A stretch of DNA of 64,000 nucleotides, taken from the NCBI GenBank assembly GCA_013289705.1, contig JABCZM010000001.1, positions 62,001 to 126,000 of the forward strand. Direction: 5' to 3'. The stretch is from Candidatus Saccharimonadota bacterium (GTDB taxonomy: Bacteria > Patescibacteriota > Saccharimonadia > Saccharimonadales > UBA4665). Positions 6,940-14,987 of this stretch are shown here, in pieces. The notes under the pieces are model-generated. The model saw only the letters and a program-made list of their open reading frames with translations, searched no databases and was not told where the DNA came from. The translations under genes and the position numbers were made by a program. Positions within the stretch are counted from its first letter, which is position 1; every line of letters begins with the position of its first letter.

Positions 6940-8364
6940 ATGGAGGCCGTTTCGAATTTGTCATTGAAATCATTTAAACGAACAAAAATAGTAGCAACAA
7001 TCGGCCCCTCGACCGATAGCTATGAAGCTATTTTAGGGCTGATTCAAGCTGGGGCTAACGGTTTGCGGCTTAACTTTAGCCATGGTACGCACGAAGAACG
7101 CACGCGTCAGATTGGCTGGATTCGTCATGCGTCGGGCGTGGTGGGCAAGCCAGTAGCGATTATTCAGGACTTACAGGGGCCAAAGATCAGACTTGGTGAC
7201 TTTGAAGGCGTTGTAAACGTCCGAAAAGGCCAGGCGTTGAGCCTAAAATACCAAGCAGACTACGCACAGACTGGTCATTTGCCCACGCAGTATGATCTAA
7301 GCAGCAAAGTGAAGCGTGGTGAACGGATCTATCTGTACGACGGCAAAGTGCAGGCAACGGTTACGACCGTGCGCGAAGGTATTGTGTACGTAAAAATTGA
7401 AAATGACGGTATCTTGATCAAGCGAAAAGGCATTAACTTGCCCGATACCGACTTCGGTGGCGATATTATTACCAAAAAAGATAAAGCCGACATCGTCTAT
7501 GGCTCGACACAAGATATCGATTACGTGTCGCTAAGTTTTATCCAGACCGTCGACGATATCGTCAAATTGCGTAAAATGCTCACTAATCTTGGCAGTACGG
7601 CCAAAGTTATCGCCAAAATCGAAACCAGAGCCGCTGTGGAAAACATTGACAGTATTGTCCGTGAAGGTGATGCTGTCATGATTGCCCGTGGTGACTTAGC
7701 GGTCGAAACACCACCCGAAAGCGTACCAATTGTGCAGCGCCAAATCATTGCCTTGGGTATTCGCTACGCCAAGCCGACCATCGTGGCTACACAGATGTTA
7801 CTCAGTATGACCGAACTCCCTGAACCAACCAGGGCCGAAGTGTCTGACGTTGCCACGGCCGTATTAGTTGGCGCTGATTGTGTGATGCTCAGTGACGAAA
7901 CCGCCAATGGTAAATATCCTATCGAAGCCGTGGCTATGATGAAGCGCGTTATTTGTTACACCGAAGACCACGCACCCCTGGGAGTCGTGTTCCCTGAACA
8001 CACCGATCACAGCCGCCAAACGGCCATCAGCAAGGCAATTATTAGCCTGGCTGACACCATTCAGGCCAGAGCTATCGTAGCCGAAACAAAATCTGGCGCC
8101 ACCGCACTGCAGATTGCCTCGCAGCGTTCAAAAATTCCGCTCATTGCCGTGACGAACGATACGCGCACCGCGCAACAGCTGGCCATCGTCTACGATGTAA
8201 AAACCTACGTACGACCAATCGATCTGCACGCCGCTTCAAAACTGACCGACTGGTTGTTAAAGCAGCACGTGCTTGGAAAAGGCGACATGGTGGTGACTGC
8301 TTCTGGCCAACATCCAGGGGTCGTTGGCACAACGGACACGATTAAAGTTCGCGTGTTAGAATAG
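6940..8364 (+). CDS. pyk: Pyruvate kinase (474 aa)
   Basis: Converts phosphoenolpyruvate and ADP to pyruvate and ATP, the final ATP-forming step of glycolysis, in the cytoplasm. Visible family motifs: KIVATIGPST (N-terminus), LRLNFSHG, DLQGPKIRLG, the active-site strand VIAKIETRAAVEN with the catalytic Lys, MIARGDLAVE (usually GDLGVE; one Gly to Ala), and ATQMLLSM…PTRAEVSDVA…MLSDETANGKYP. The C-terminal regulatory domain is present (about residues 350-474) and the total length is typical. First gene of the pyk-pgk-tpiA cluster, with 38 nt before pgk. No GAPDH, enolase or phosphofructokinase gene is in this window. Confidence 0.97.
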   Translation: MEAVSNLSLKSFKRTKIVATIGPSTDSYEAILGLIQAGANGLRLNFSHGTHEERTRQIGWIRHASGVVGKPVAIIQDLQGPKIRLGDFEGVVNVRKGQALSLKYQADYAQTGHLPTQYDLSSKVKRGERIYLYDGKVQATVTTVREGIVYVKIENDGILIKRKGINLPDTDFGGDIITKKDKADIVYGSTQDIDYVSLSFIQTVDDIVKLRKMLTNLGSTAKVIAKIETRAAVENIDSIVREGDAVMIARGDLAVETPPESVPIVQRQIIALGIRYAKPTIVATQMLLSMTELPEPTRAEVSDVATAVLVGADCVMLSDETANGKYPIEAVAMMKRVICYTEDHAPLGVVFPEHTDHSRQTAISKAIISLADTIQARAIVAETKSGATALQIASQRSKIPLIAVTNDTRTAQQLAIVYDVKTYVRPIDLHAASKLTDWLLKQHVLGKGDMVVTASGQHPGVVGTTDTIKVRVLE

Positions 8365-8402
8365 AGCTTATACACTGAACGTAAACTTGGGGGTGGGAAA
8401 CA

Positions 8403-9698
8403 GTGTTCACAAAACAGACAATTCGTGACATCGATTTGGAAGGCAAAACAGTCCTGTTACGCGCGGATTACAATGTGCCGATCGTTCAGGGTAAGATCAC
8501 CGATGATTACCGCATTAAACAGTCGTTGCCAACGATCCAGTTTTTGTTAGCAAAAAACGTCAAACTGATCATCTGCTCGCATCTAGGCCGCCCAGATGGC
8601 AAGCCGAATCCTTCCATGAGTCTGTTCCCCGTTGCCAAGCGACTCCAGAAATTGCTCGAAAAAGAAGTCGAATTTGTGCCCGATTGCGTGGGCGAACGTG
8701 TTGCCAAGGCCGCCAAAAGTCTCAAACCCGGCCAAATTTTACTGCTCGAAAACGTTCGATTCCACCCAGAAGAAGAAGCCAATGACGAAGCGTTTGCCAA
8801 AGAGCTTGCAAGCCTAGCCGATGTATTCGTGCAGGATGGTTTTGGCGTAGTACATCACCCAGCAGTGTCAGTAACCGAATTGCCAAAATACCTGCCAGCC
8901 GTTGCCGGACTGCTGCTCGAAAAAGAAGTCGACACCATTACCAACGTCATGGAAAACCCCAAACGGCCGCTGATGGCAGTGATTGGTGGTGCCAAAATTG
9001 CCGATAAGCTGGAAATCCTCAATCGATTCATTGACATTGCCGATTTTGTGGCAGTTGGTGGCGCCATGGCCAACACCTTTTTGGCGGCCCAGGGCATTAA
9101 CGTTGGTGCCAGCATCTACGACAAAGAAGATTTGGCGCTGGCCAAAGAAATCATCGCCAAGGCCGAAGCAAAGGCAAAAGGCGGCCCATTTGTGTTTGCC
9201 TTGCCACGCGACGGCGTCGTAGCTAGCAAGATTGACAAGACCGCCCCAACCCGTATCGTCGATTGGAGTGCCCATGTGGTGGCCGACATCGAAAATTATC
9301 CAAAACGTCCACCGCTGGTCAGTAGCAAAGTTGAAGCCCACGAGATGATTTTGGATATTGGACCGTTTTCGGCATCGTTTATTGCCGGTGGCATGCAGCT
9401 TGCTGGTACGGTTGTCTGGAATGGCGCTGTTGGCGTAACGGAAACCCAAGGCTTGGACGATCCAATTGGCCCAACCGCGCACGGCACCGAAACAATTTTG
9501 GAAGCCATGATCGGCGAGTTTGGTAATCGCCCCTACAGTTTAGTAGGTGGTGGCGATACCGTGGGCTACGTCGAAAGCCGCAACATGGTGGGTAGTTTTG
9601 ATCATGTGTCTACCGGCGGTGGTGCCAGCATGGAGCTGATGTCTGGCCGCAAGCTACCAGGTGTCGAAGCGTTACTTAATAAGAATGATGTACAATAA
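8403..9698 (+). CDS. pgk: Phosphoglycerate kinase (431 aa)
   Basis: Catalyses 1,3-bisphosphoglycerate + ADP to 3-phosphoglycerate + ATP in the cytoplasm. Motifs: LLRADYNVP (usually R.DFNVP), ICSHLGRPDG, LLLENVRF, GGAKIADKLEIL, and the nucleotide-binding C-terminal GGGDTVG…FDHVSTGGGASMELM ending KLPGVEAL. Slightly longer than the usual 390-415 residues. The start is GTG 8403, preceded by a G-rich GGGGGTGGG at about -10. Lies 38 nt after pyk and 22 nt before tpiA, so probably co-transcribed. Confidence 0.97.
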   Translation: MFTKQTIRDIDLEGKTVLLRADYNVPIVQGKITDDYRIKQSLPTIQFLLAKNVKLIICSHLGRPDGKPNPSMSLFPVAKRLQKLLEKEVEFVPDCVGERVAKAAKSLKPGQILLLENVRFHPEEEANDEAFAKELASLADVFVQDGFGVVHHPAVSVTELPKYLPAVAGLLLEKEVDTITNVMENPKRPLMAVIGGAKIADKLEILNRFIDIADFVAVGGAMANTFLAAQGINVGASIYDKEDLALAKEIIAKAEAKAKGGPFVFALPRDGVVASKIDKTAPTRIVDWSAHVVADIENYPKRPPLVSSKVEAHEMILDIGPFSASFIAGGMQLAGTVVWNGAVGVTETQGLDDPIGPTAHGTETILEAMIGEFGNRPYSLVGGGDTVGYVESRNMVGSFDHVSTGGGASMELMSGRKLPGVEALLNKNDVQ

Positions 9699-9720
9699 CA
9701 AGTAATGATGATGGGCCATT

Positions 9721-10521
9721 ATGTCTAGAAAAACGTTAATTGTTGCAAACTGGAAAATGCACCTCAATGTGCACGAAGCAAGCTTACTGGTGCATCGCTT
9801 GAGTGAGCGAATCAAGGTACATCGCAGTATAGAGATTGTACTTGCGCCAAGCATGCTGAGCTTGCAGCCGTTAAGCCAAGAAATCGATCGTCGTAAATTC
9901 CGTTTGAGCGCCCAAGACGCCTACTTCCAAGACGAAGGCCCCTACACCGGAGAAGTATCCTTTACCATGTTGCGTGACCTCGTGCACTACAGCATTATTG
10001 GCCACTCTGCCCGCCGCGTCTACTTCAATGAAAGCCTTGAGCTGATTCGCGACAAGGTACAGGCTGCCGTCCGCAACGGCATTGTGCCCATCCTGTGCGT
10101 TGGCGAAACAAAAGAAGAGCGCTTAGCTGGCGAAACCAAGCAAATTATTCACGATCAGGTAACTACCGCACTGAGCAACCTGACAGCCGAAGACATCGAG
10201 CAAGTAGTCATTGCCTACGAGCCAATCTGGGCAATTTCAACCTTCGAAGGCGAAGTTGCCAAGCCGGATGACATGAAAAAGGCTATGAAATACATCCGTT
10301 TTCAGATTGCCGAACTCTATGGCCAGCACGTCGCCGACAAAGTTCGTTTGCTGTACGGTGGTAGCGTGAATGAGCACGACGCCCGGGCGTATCTTGAAAT
10401 TGAAGGGTGTGATGGCGTGCTCGTTGGTGCCGCAAGTCTTAATTATCACCAATTTTCGGCCATCGTTGCCAGTGCGGAACGCATGAACAGTGAACGCCGG
10501 AACCCAAGCCGTAATGACTGA
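9721..10521 (+). CDS. tpiA: Triosephosphate isomerase with a replaced active-site Glu97 (266 aa)
   Basis: Interconverts dihydroxyacetone phosphate and glyceraldehyde 3-phosphate. Catalytic Lys12 (ANWKMHLN), His95 (IGHSARR) and Glu167 (AYEPIWA) are present, and LLYGGSV near the C-terminus binds the phosphate. Two positions differ from nearly all family members. The motif GHSERR reads GHSARR, so the conserved Glu97 is Ala (codon GCC at 10009-10011). The loop-6 hinge WAIGTG reads WAISTF. Either the enzyme is slower, or another residue compensates. Its stop overlaps the start of the next gene. Length is slightly above the usual ~250. Confidence 0.93.
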   Translation: MSRKTLIVANWKMHLNVHEASLLVHRLSERIKVHRSIEIVLAPSMLSLQPLSQEIDRRKFRLSAQDAYFQDEGPYTGEVSFTMLRDLVHYSIIGHSARRVYFNESLELIRDKVQAAVRNGIVPILCVGETKEERLAGETKQIIHDQVTTALSNLTAEDIEQVVIAYEPIWAISTFEGEVAKPDDMKKAMKYIRFQIAELYGQHVADKVRLLYGGSVNEHDARAYLEIEGCDGVLVGAASLNYHQFSAIVASAERMNSERRNPSRND

Positions 10522-11149
10522 CCAGAAAAAAGCGAGTGGTTCTGGTGTTTTTGACGTCTCCAAGCCAGGCGAAACAGTGCCCTCAACCACTAGCAAACCA
10601 ATCATTATAAGCCATCGACCGGTTATGAAAGATCCAATGATGGTGGATGATACCGATACGGCCAACCGTTCGGAAACTGCTCTGTCGGTAAAGTTCCCAA
10701 GCGGCAAATTAAAAATCGAGCCAATACACCCGGACCTGGCCGATAAACCAGTAGAACCCGAAGCGCCGGCCGAAGCCGCACAATCAGCGGCAGCATCCGA
10801 AAACGATGCGTCTGCGGAGCCCGAAAAACCAACCACTTCCCAACCAGAACCCGTAAACACCGATGATACGGGTGCCACAAGTGTTGATAAGCTCAAAGAA
10901 ACTAGCAAAGACTCAGATGCTGCCGCTCTCGAACAAGAAGCCAAACGCGCCGCTGAACTCCAGAAGCTCGCAGAAAGTCGCAAGTATTATTTGCCTATCA
11001 ACCAGATCGAAAAGCGCCGCAACAAACGCAATACCGTACTAGGTGTGCTCTTAATTATTATCCTGGCAATCGCCTGGGCAGATGTTTCGCTCGACGCTGG
11101 CATCATTAGTATTCCAGGCATTAAAGCCCCGACGCACTTCTTTAAGTAA
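10514..11149 (+). CDS. Hypothetical single-pass membrane protein with acidic Pro/Ala-rich N-terminus (211 aa)
   Basis: ATG 10514 overlaps the tpiA stop (10519-10521), indicating translational coupling. Residues ~1-140 are low-complexity and rich in Ala, Glu, Pro, Ser and Thr (…PVEPEAPAEAAQSAAASEN…). An amphipathic charged stretch (EQEAKRAAELQKLAESRKYYL) and a basic NQIEKRRNKRN patch follow, then one TM helix (…TVLGVLLIIILAIAWADVSL) close to the C-terminus. This suggests a cytoplasmic disordered tail anchored by a C-terminal TM. No known domain; function unknown. Confidence 0.75.
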   Translation: MTDQKKASGSGVFDVSKPGETVPSTTSKPIIISHRPVMKDPMMVDDTDTANRSETALSVKFPSGKLKIEPIHPDLADKPVEPEAPAEAAQSAAASENDASAEPEKPTTSQPEPVNTDDTGATSVDKLKETSKDSDAAALEQEAKRAAELQKLAESRKYYLPINQIEKRRNKRNTVLGVLLIIILAIAWADVSLDAGIISIPGIKAPTHFFK

Positions 11150-11177
11150 ACTTTACGACAGTTTCGATGGCGTACAT

Positions 11178-11193
11178 TTGCTAGAATAACAGA
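11178..11193 (+). promoter_or_regulatory. Extended -10 promoter for a leaderless uvrD transcript
   Basis: TGCTAGAAT (-10 box 11182-11187) stands 6 nt before the GTG start at 11194 with no Shine-Dalgarno, so the mRNA probably begins at or next to the start codon. Confidence 0.55.
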
Positions 11194-14100
11194 GTGCAAG
11201 ATGACTTACTCACGGGGTTGAATCCTGAACAGCGGCGAGCGGTAGAAACAACCGATGGACCACTGTTAATTCAAGCTGGCGCGGGAAGTGGCAAGACCAA
11301 AACTCTCACACATCGGATTGCCTATTTGATTGCCAATCACAAAGCCACACCGTTCAATATTTTGGCGGTTACATTCACGAACAAGGCCGCCAAAGAAATG
11401 CGTGGCCGCGTGGCTATGTTACTGGGTGAAAGTGCCGACAACCGTGGTTTCATGCCATACATGGGCACGTTCCACGGCATTTGTGTGCGGCTGTTGCGCC
11501 AAGACGGTGAGTCTATCGGCATTCCGCGCAGCTTTGTCATCTTTGACGAGTCGGACCGTCAAACAGCCATCAAACAGGTCAGCAAACAACTGATGATCGA
11601 TGAAAAAGCTTTTCCGGCACGCATGCTCGGCAGCTTAATAAGCAGTGCCAAGAACGACATGATTTCGCCCGAAGAATACAGTAGTAGTGCCAACACGCCA
11701 GCTCAAAAGGCGGCTGCCCAGGTATTTCCAGGCTATCAGCGAGCCTTGCGCGAAGCATCGGCGCTCGATTTTGATGACCTAATAAACCGCACGGTTAGCA
11801 TGATGGAAGCGCAGCCAGAGGTTCGTAAAAAGTGGCAAGCCCAGTTCAAGTACATCATGATCGATGAGTACCAGGACACCAACGCTGCCCAGTATAAATT
11901 AGTTAACTTGTTAACTAATGCCGACAAAAACATAGCGGTCGTGGGCGATGACTGGCAATGTCTTGTTCCGGGAAGTCTTGTCGAAACGGTCAATGGCCTC
12001 AAAAAGATTGAAGACGTTGCCAAAGGAGATTTGGTACGGTCGGCAAGTGGTTACGGCAAAACAGGCTTTTTTAAGGTCTTGAATCGAAAAAAATTTCAAT
12101 CCAAAGGCGAAGTAATTGAAATTGAGCTAGCTTCAGGTAAAAAGCTTACGTCAACAGCCAACCATATTCTTTTTGCGCGCTGGGGTAAAACAGATGCATA
12201 TTTTGTGTACTTGATGCATTCGCAGGCCAAGGGATATCGAATCGGTACGGTAAAGGGTACGAGGTTTGATGGTAAAAAAGACGACATTGGCCTAAGGGTA
12301 CGCGCAAACCAAGAGAGAGCAGACAGGATGTGGATAATAAAGGTTTGCCAGAACCGTCAAGAAGCTATGTATAACGAAGCGCTTTTTGCGTATAAATACG
12401 GTATCCCTATGCTGGTTTTTCATGCTTTCGCCAGTCGTTTTATGCAGTTTAAGCAAGAATACATAGATGCTATCTACGAAGAAATTGATACTGCTGCAAG
12501 AGCAAAAACCTTAATGGCCGATCTAGGCCTGGCCTTTGATTACCCCCATTTCTCGCCACAGGGAACAACTCGGAATGGTATCAAAAGGGTTAACGTGAAT
12601 ATCGTACTGTTTGGAGACAAACGAACTTCAGACCAAAGCTCCTGGTCGGCAAGTAGAATTTCCGCAAATACTACGCACCTTGAAGATTTGCATGTTTTTG
12701 AGAAACTGGGATACACGGTACGGACTGGCCGCGCCAGTACGTATAGAAGTGAGATTCATAATCTTGATTATGGTCATATTGAAGAAGTTATGGAGAAAAT
12801 AAAAGAAGAAAATAACGGTGAAATGCGTATTAACAAATACGCATTTATGACCGATAAAAAGTTTTCTTTTATGCCGGCAGGACATATTCATCCGGGTATG
12901 TTGCTTCCCTGTGTTGATGGCGACCGTATTATTGAGGACCAGGTAGTTGGTGTTACGAAAAGAGACTACGCCGGTCCAGTGTATGATCTAGATGTTGAAA
13001 AGGTGCACAATTACATTGCATCGGGCATAGCGGTACATAACTCAATCTATAGTTGGCGTGGTGCCGATTTTCGGAACATTCTAAACTTCGAAAAAGATTA
13101 CAAAGATGCCACCATCATCAAGCTCGAACAAAATTATCGCAGCACCAAAAACATCCTTGATGCAGCCCACGCCATTATTACCAAAAACCAGCAGCGATCG
13201 GACAAGCAGCTGTGGACCGATGCTGGCGACGGCATGCCTGTGCAAATGATTCAGGTCATGAGCGAACGCAGCGAGGGCGAAGCAATCGTCCGCCGAATTC
13301 AGAATGCTGTCGACAGCGGCAGCCGTAACTTCCGTGATTACGCCGTGCTATATCGCACCAACGCCCAAAGCCGATCCATCGAAGAAGCCTTTGTGCATTA
13401 TGGCATTCCATACAGAGTGGTTGGTGGCGTACGCTTTTATGATCGTAAGGAAATTAAAGACATTATTGCGTACCTGCGCGTAATTTTCCAGCCAGAAGAT
13501 CGCATTAGTTTTGAGCGGATTGTGAATGTGCCAACCCGCGGCATTGGTGCCAAATCGGTCCAAAATTTCTTTGGTTGGCAACGTGCCGAAGGCTTGTCGA
13601 TGCTTGATGCCATAACAGAGGTGGAACGCTGCGACAGCCTGACCCCCAAAGCTCGCAAAAGTTTGGGAGAATTGGGCGATATTCTGGCCAGTGTGCGCCG
13701 ACTGATTGATGAAACTTCGGTATCGGGTTTGATCGACTCACTGCTACGCCGAATCGACTACCTGCACTTCCTGGATGACGGTAGCCTGCAAGGCGAAACA
13801 CGGGTCGAAAACGCCAAGGAACTCCTAAGCGTAGCCCAAGAATATGAAAACTTGGGGCTAGAGGGCTTCCTGGAAGAAGTAAGCCTGGTGAGCGATTTGG
13901 ACAGTGCCGACTTTGATGGCAATGCGGTGACACTCATGACCTTGCACGCTGCAAAGGGCCTGGAATTTCCAGCGGTGTTCATGGCTGGATTGGAAGAAAC
14001 GATCTTCCCGCATAGTCGTGCGTTGTACGACCAATCGGAAATGGAAGAAGAACGCCGCCTGTGTTACGTGGGTATGACGCGTGCCCGTGAAGAACTGTAT

Positions 14101-14442
14101 CTGATTTATGCCACCAGCCGTATGTTGTACGGCGGCATGCAACACAATCCACCGTCGCGCTTTTTGAGCGAAATTGATGCCGAATTCCAGACTGCCGAAT
14201 CGTTTGCACCCACCGGTTTTGGGTTTGGCAATCAGCAGACCTCGTCCGACGAATTTGCACAGGATGATTTTAATCAAGAGCCACGGTATATACCCGAACT
14301 GGGCGAGGGCGACAGTGTGCGCCACCAAACCTTTGGCACGGGTACGGTAGTAGATGTTGATGGTGACACTGTAACCGTTTACTTCCGTGGCAAGGGTGCT
14401 CGCAAGTTAAATGTTGCCTTTGCACCCTTAGAAAAGTTGTAG
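11194..14442 (+). CDS. uvrD: UvrD/PcrA/Rep-type helicase interrupted by an intein (1082 aa precursor)
   Basis: A superfamily 1A 3'-5' DNA helicase for nucleotide-excision and mismatch repair or replication restart. Extein motifs: Q-motif and Walker A (LNPEQRRAV…QAGAGSGKTKTLT), Walker B MIDEYQDTN, motif III split by the intein (VVGDDWQ | SIYSWRGAD), QNYRSTKNIL, TLHAAKGLEFPAVF, and YVGMTRAREEL. The C-terminus has the SH3/tudor-like GDSVRHQTFGTGTV…LNVAFAPLEKL of PcrA. Without the 361-residue intein the mature helicase would be 721 residues, a normal UvrD length. Start GTG 11194, leaderless by promoter position. The next gene follows after 8 nt. Confidence 0.95.
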   Translation: MQDDLLTGLNPEQRRAVETTDGPLLIQAGAGSGKTKTLTHRIAYLIANHKATPFNILAVTFTNKAAKEMRGRVAMLLGESADNRGFMPYMGTFHGICVRLLRQDGESIGIPRSFVIFDESDRQTAIKQVSKQLMIDEKAFPARMLGSLISSAKNDMISPEEYSSSANTPAQKAAAQVFPGYQRALREASALDFDDLINRTVSMMEAQPEVRKKWQAQFKYIMIDEYQDTNAAQYKLVNLLTNADKNIAVVGDDWQCLVPGSLVETVNGLKKIEDVAKGDLVRSASGYGKTGFFKVLNRKKFQSKGEVIEIELASGKKLTSTANHILFARWGKTDAYFVYLMHSQAKGYRIGTVKGTRFDGKKDDIGLRVRANQERADRMWIIKVCQNRQEAMYNEALFAYKYGIPMLVFHAFASRFMQFKQEYIDAIYEEIDTAARAKTLMADLGLAFDYPHFSPQGTTRNGIKRVNVNIVLFGDKRTSDQSSWSASRISANTTHLEDLHVFEKLGYTVRTGRASTYRSEIHNLDYGHIEEVMEKIKEENNGEMRINKYAFMTDKKFSFMPAGHIHPGMLLPCVDGDRIIEDQVVGVTKRDYAGPVYDLDVEKVHNYIASGIAVHNSIYSWRGADFRNILNFEKDYKDATIIKLEQNYRSTKNILDAAHAIITKNQQRSDKQLWTDAGDGMPVQMIQVMSERSEGEAIVRRIQNAVDSGSRNFRDYAVLYRTNAQSRSIEEAFVHYGIPYRVVGGVRFYDRKEIKDIIAYLRVIFQPEDRISFERIVNVPTRGIGAKSVQNFFGWQRAEGLSMLDAITEVERCDSLTPKARKSLGELGDILASVRRLIDETSVSGLIDSLLRRIDYLHFLDDGSLQGETRVENAKELLSVAQEYENLGLEGFLEEVSLVSDLDSADFDGNAVTLMTLHAAKGLEFPAVFMAGLEETIFPHSRALYDQSEMEEERRLCYVGMTRAREELYLIYATSRMLYGGMQHNPPSRFLSEIDAEFQTAESFAPTGFGFGNQQTSSDEFAQDDFNQEPRYIPELGEGDSVRHQTFGTGTVVDVDGDTVTVYFRGKGARKLNVAFAPLEKL
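11959..13041 (+). mobile_element. Intein in the helicase, with a GIY-YIG-like central region (361 aa)
   Basis: Begins at Cys256 directly after GDDWQ and ends with His-Asn (615-616) before extein Ser617, giving the standard Cys…HN|Ser chemistry. Block A is CLVPGSLVETVNG. Block B contains T321-A-N-H324. Block F/G reads GPVYDLDVEKVHNYIASG then IAVHN. Between them there is no LAGLIDADG or HNH motif. The segment 335-405 (YFVYLM…GYRIG…RVRANQ…EAMYNE…KYGIP) resembles a GIY-YIG nuclease: two aromatic-Gly boxes, a following Arg and a Glu. The region is visibly more AT-rich than the extein. It is inserted in the conserved motif III, a common intein site. Confidence 0.9.
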
Positions 14443-14450
14443 GCAAAATT

Positions 14451-14927
14451 ATGAACAACATCAGTCACATCCTAAAAAGAACACGCTTCTGGCTGGAGTG
14501 GCCAGCGCTATTTGTGTACTTTGGAATTGGCAGCCGTTCTAGAGTACTAATACGAGATGGCGACAACATTTTGCTGGTAAAGGGTAGCTGGAAACGATGG
14601 TATGACGATGATGGGCTTGGGTTGTCTGGTGGTGGCATTGGTCGTCGTGAGTCATCAGTAGAGGGCGCGGTGCGCGAGTTGGCAGAGGAGCTTGGTATCG
14701 AAGTGCCCGTTTCGGCATTGCAGTCACTTGGTACGGCCACGGTTTGGAACTACGGTCTGGGTTATCGAGGTCATTTTTTCTCGTTGCAATTACCGCAAGC
14801 AACTGCGTTACGGCTACAAAAAAATGAAATCGCCGATGCCCAATGGGTGTCGTTGGCCACACTGCCTGCGTCGCTGGTGCTCAAACCAGAGGTGCATCGT
14901 GCGCTCCAGCTTTATAGCGATCGCTAA
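14451..14927 (+). CDS. Nudix hydrolase (158 aa)
   Basis: The Nudix box GGGIGRRESSVEGAVRELAEELGIEV (GX5EX7REUXEEXGU, about residues 62-87) identifies a Mg2+-dependent hydrolase of nucleoside diphosphate derivatives. An N-terminal hydrophobic segment (FWLEWPALFVYFGIG) precedes the domain. The substrate cannot be deduced; house-cleaning of oxidised nucleotides is one possibility. It follows uvrD after 8 nt and is probably in the same transcript. Confidence 0.88.
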   Translation: MNNISHILKRTRFWLEWPALFVYFGIGSRSRVLIRDGDNILLVKGSWKRWYDDDGLGLSGGGIGRRESSVEGAVRELAEELGIEVPVSALQSLGTATVWNYGLGYRGHFFSLQLPQATALRLQKNEIADAQWVSLATLPASLVLKPEVHRALQLYSDR

Positions 14928-14929
14928 TT

Positions 14930-14937
14930 TTGCTATA
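14930..14937 (+). promoter_or_regulatory. Extended -10 promoter before the Rpf-like gene
   Basis: TGCTATAAT right after the Nudix stop, about 50 nt upstream of the next gene's ATG (14988). It provides an independent promoter for the cell-wall enzyme. Confidence 0.5.
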
Positions 14938-14987
14938 ATTCATCGGCCAGGGGAATTGGTGGTAGTCTCTATCCCTTCGCTTTATCT

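Noticed and set aside
8868-9482. Long antisense open frame across pgk (204 codons); similar ones at 10237-10983, 13858-14328 and 54049-54624
   Set aside because: They lie opposite strongly conserved genes, and composition and repeated residues (Cys, His, Arg runs) are those of a mirrored reading frame; no ribosome-binding sites.
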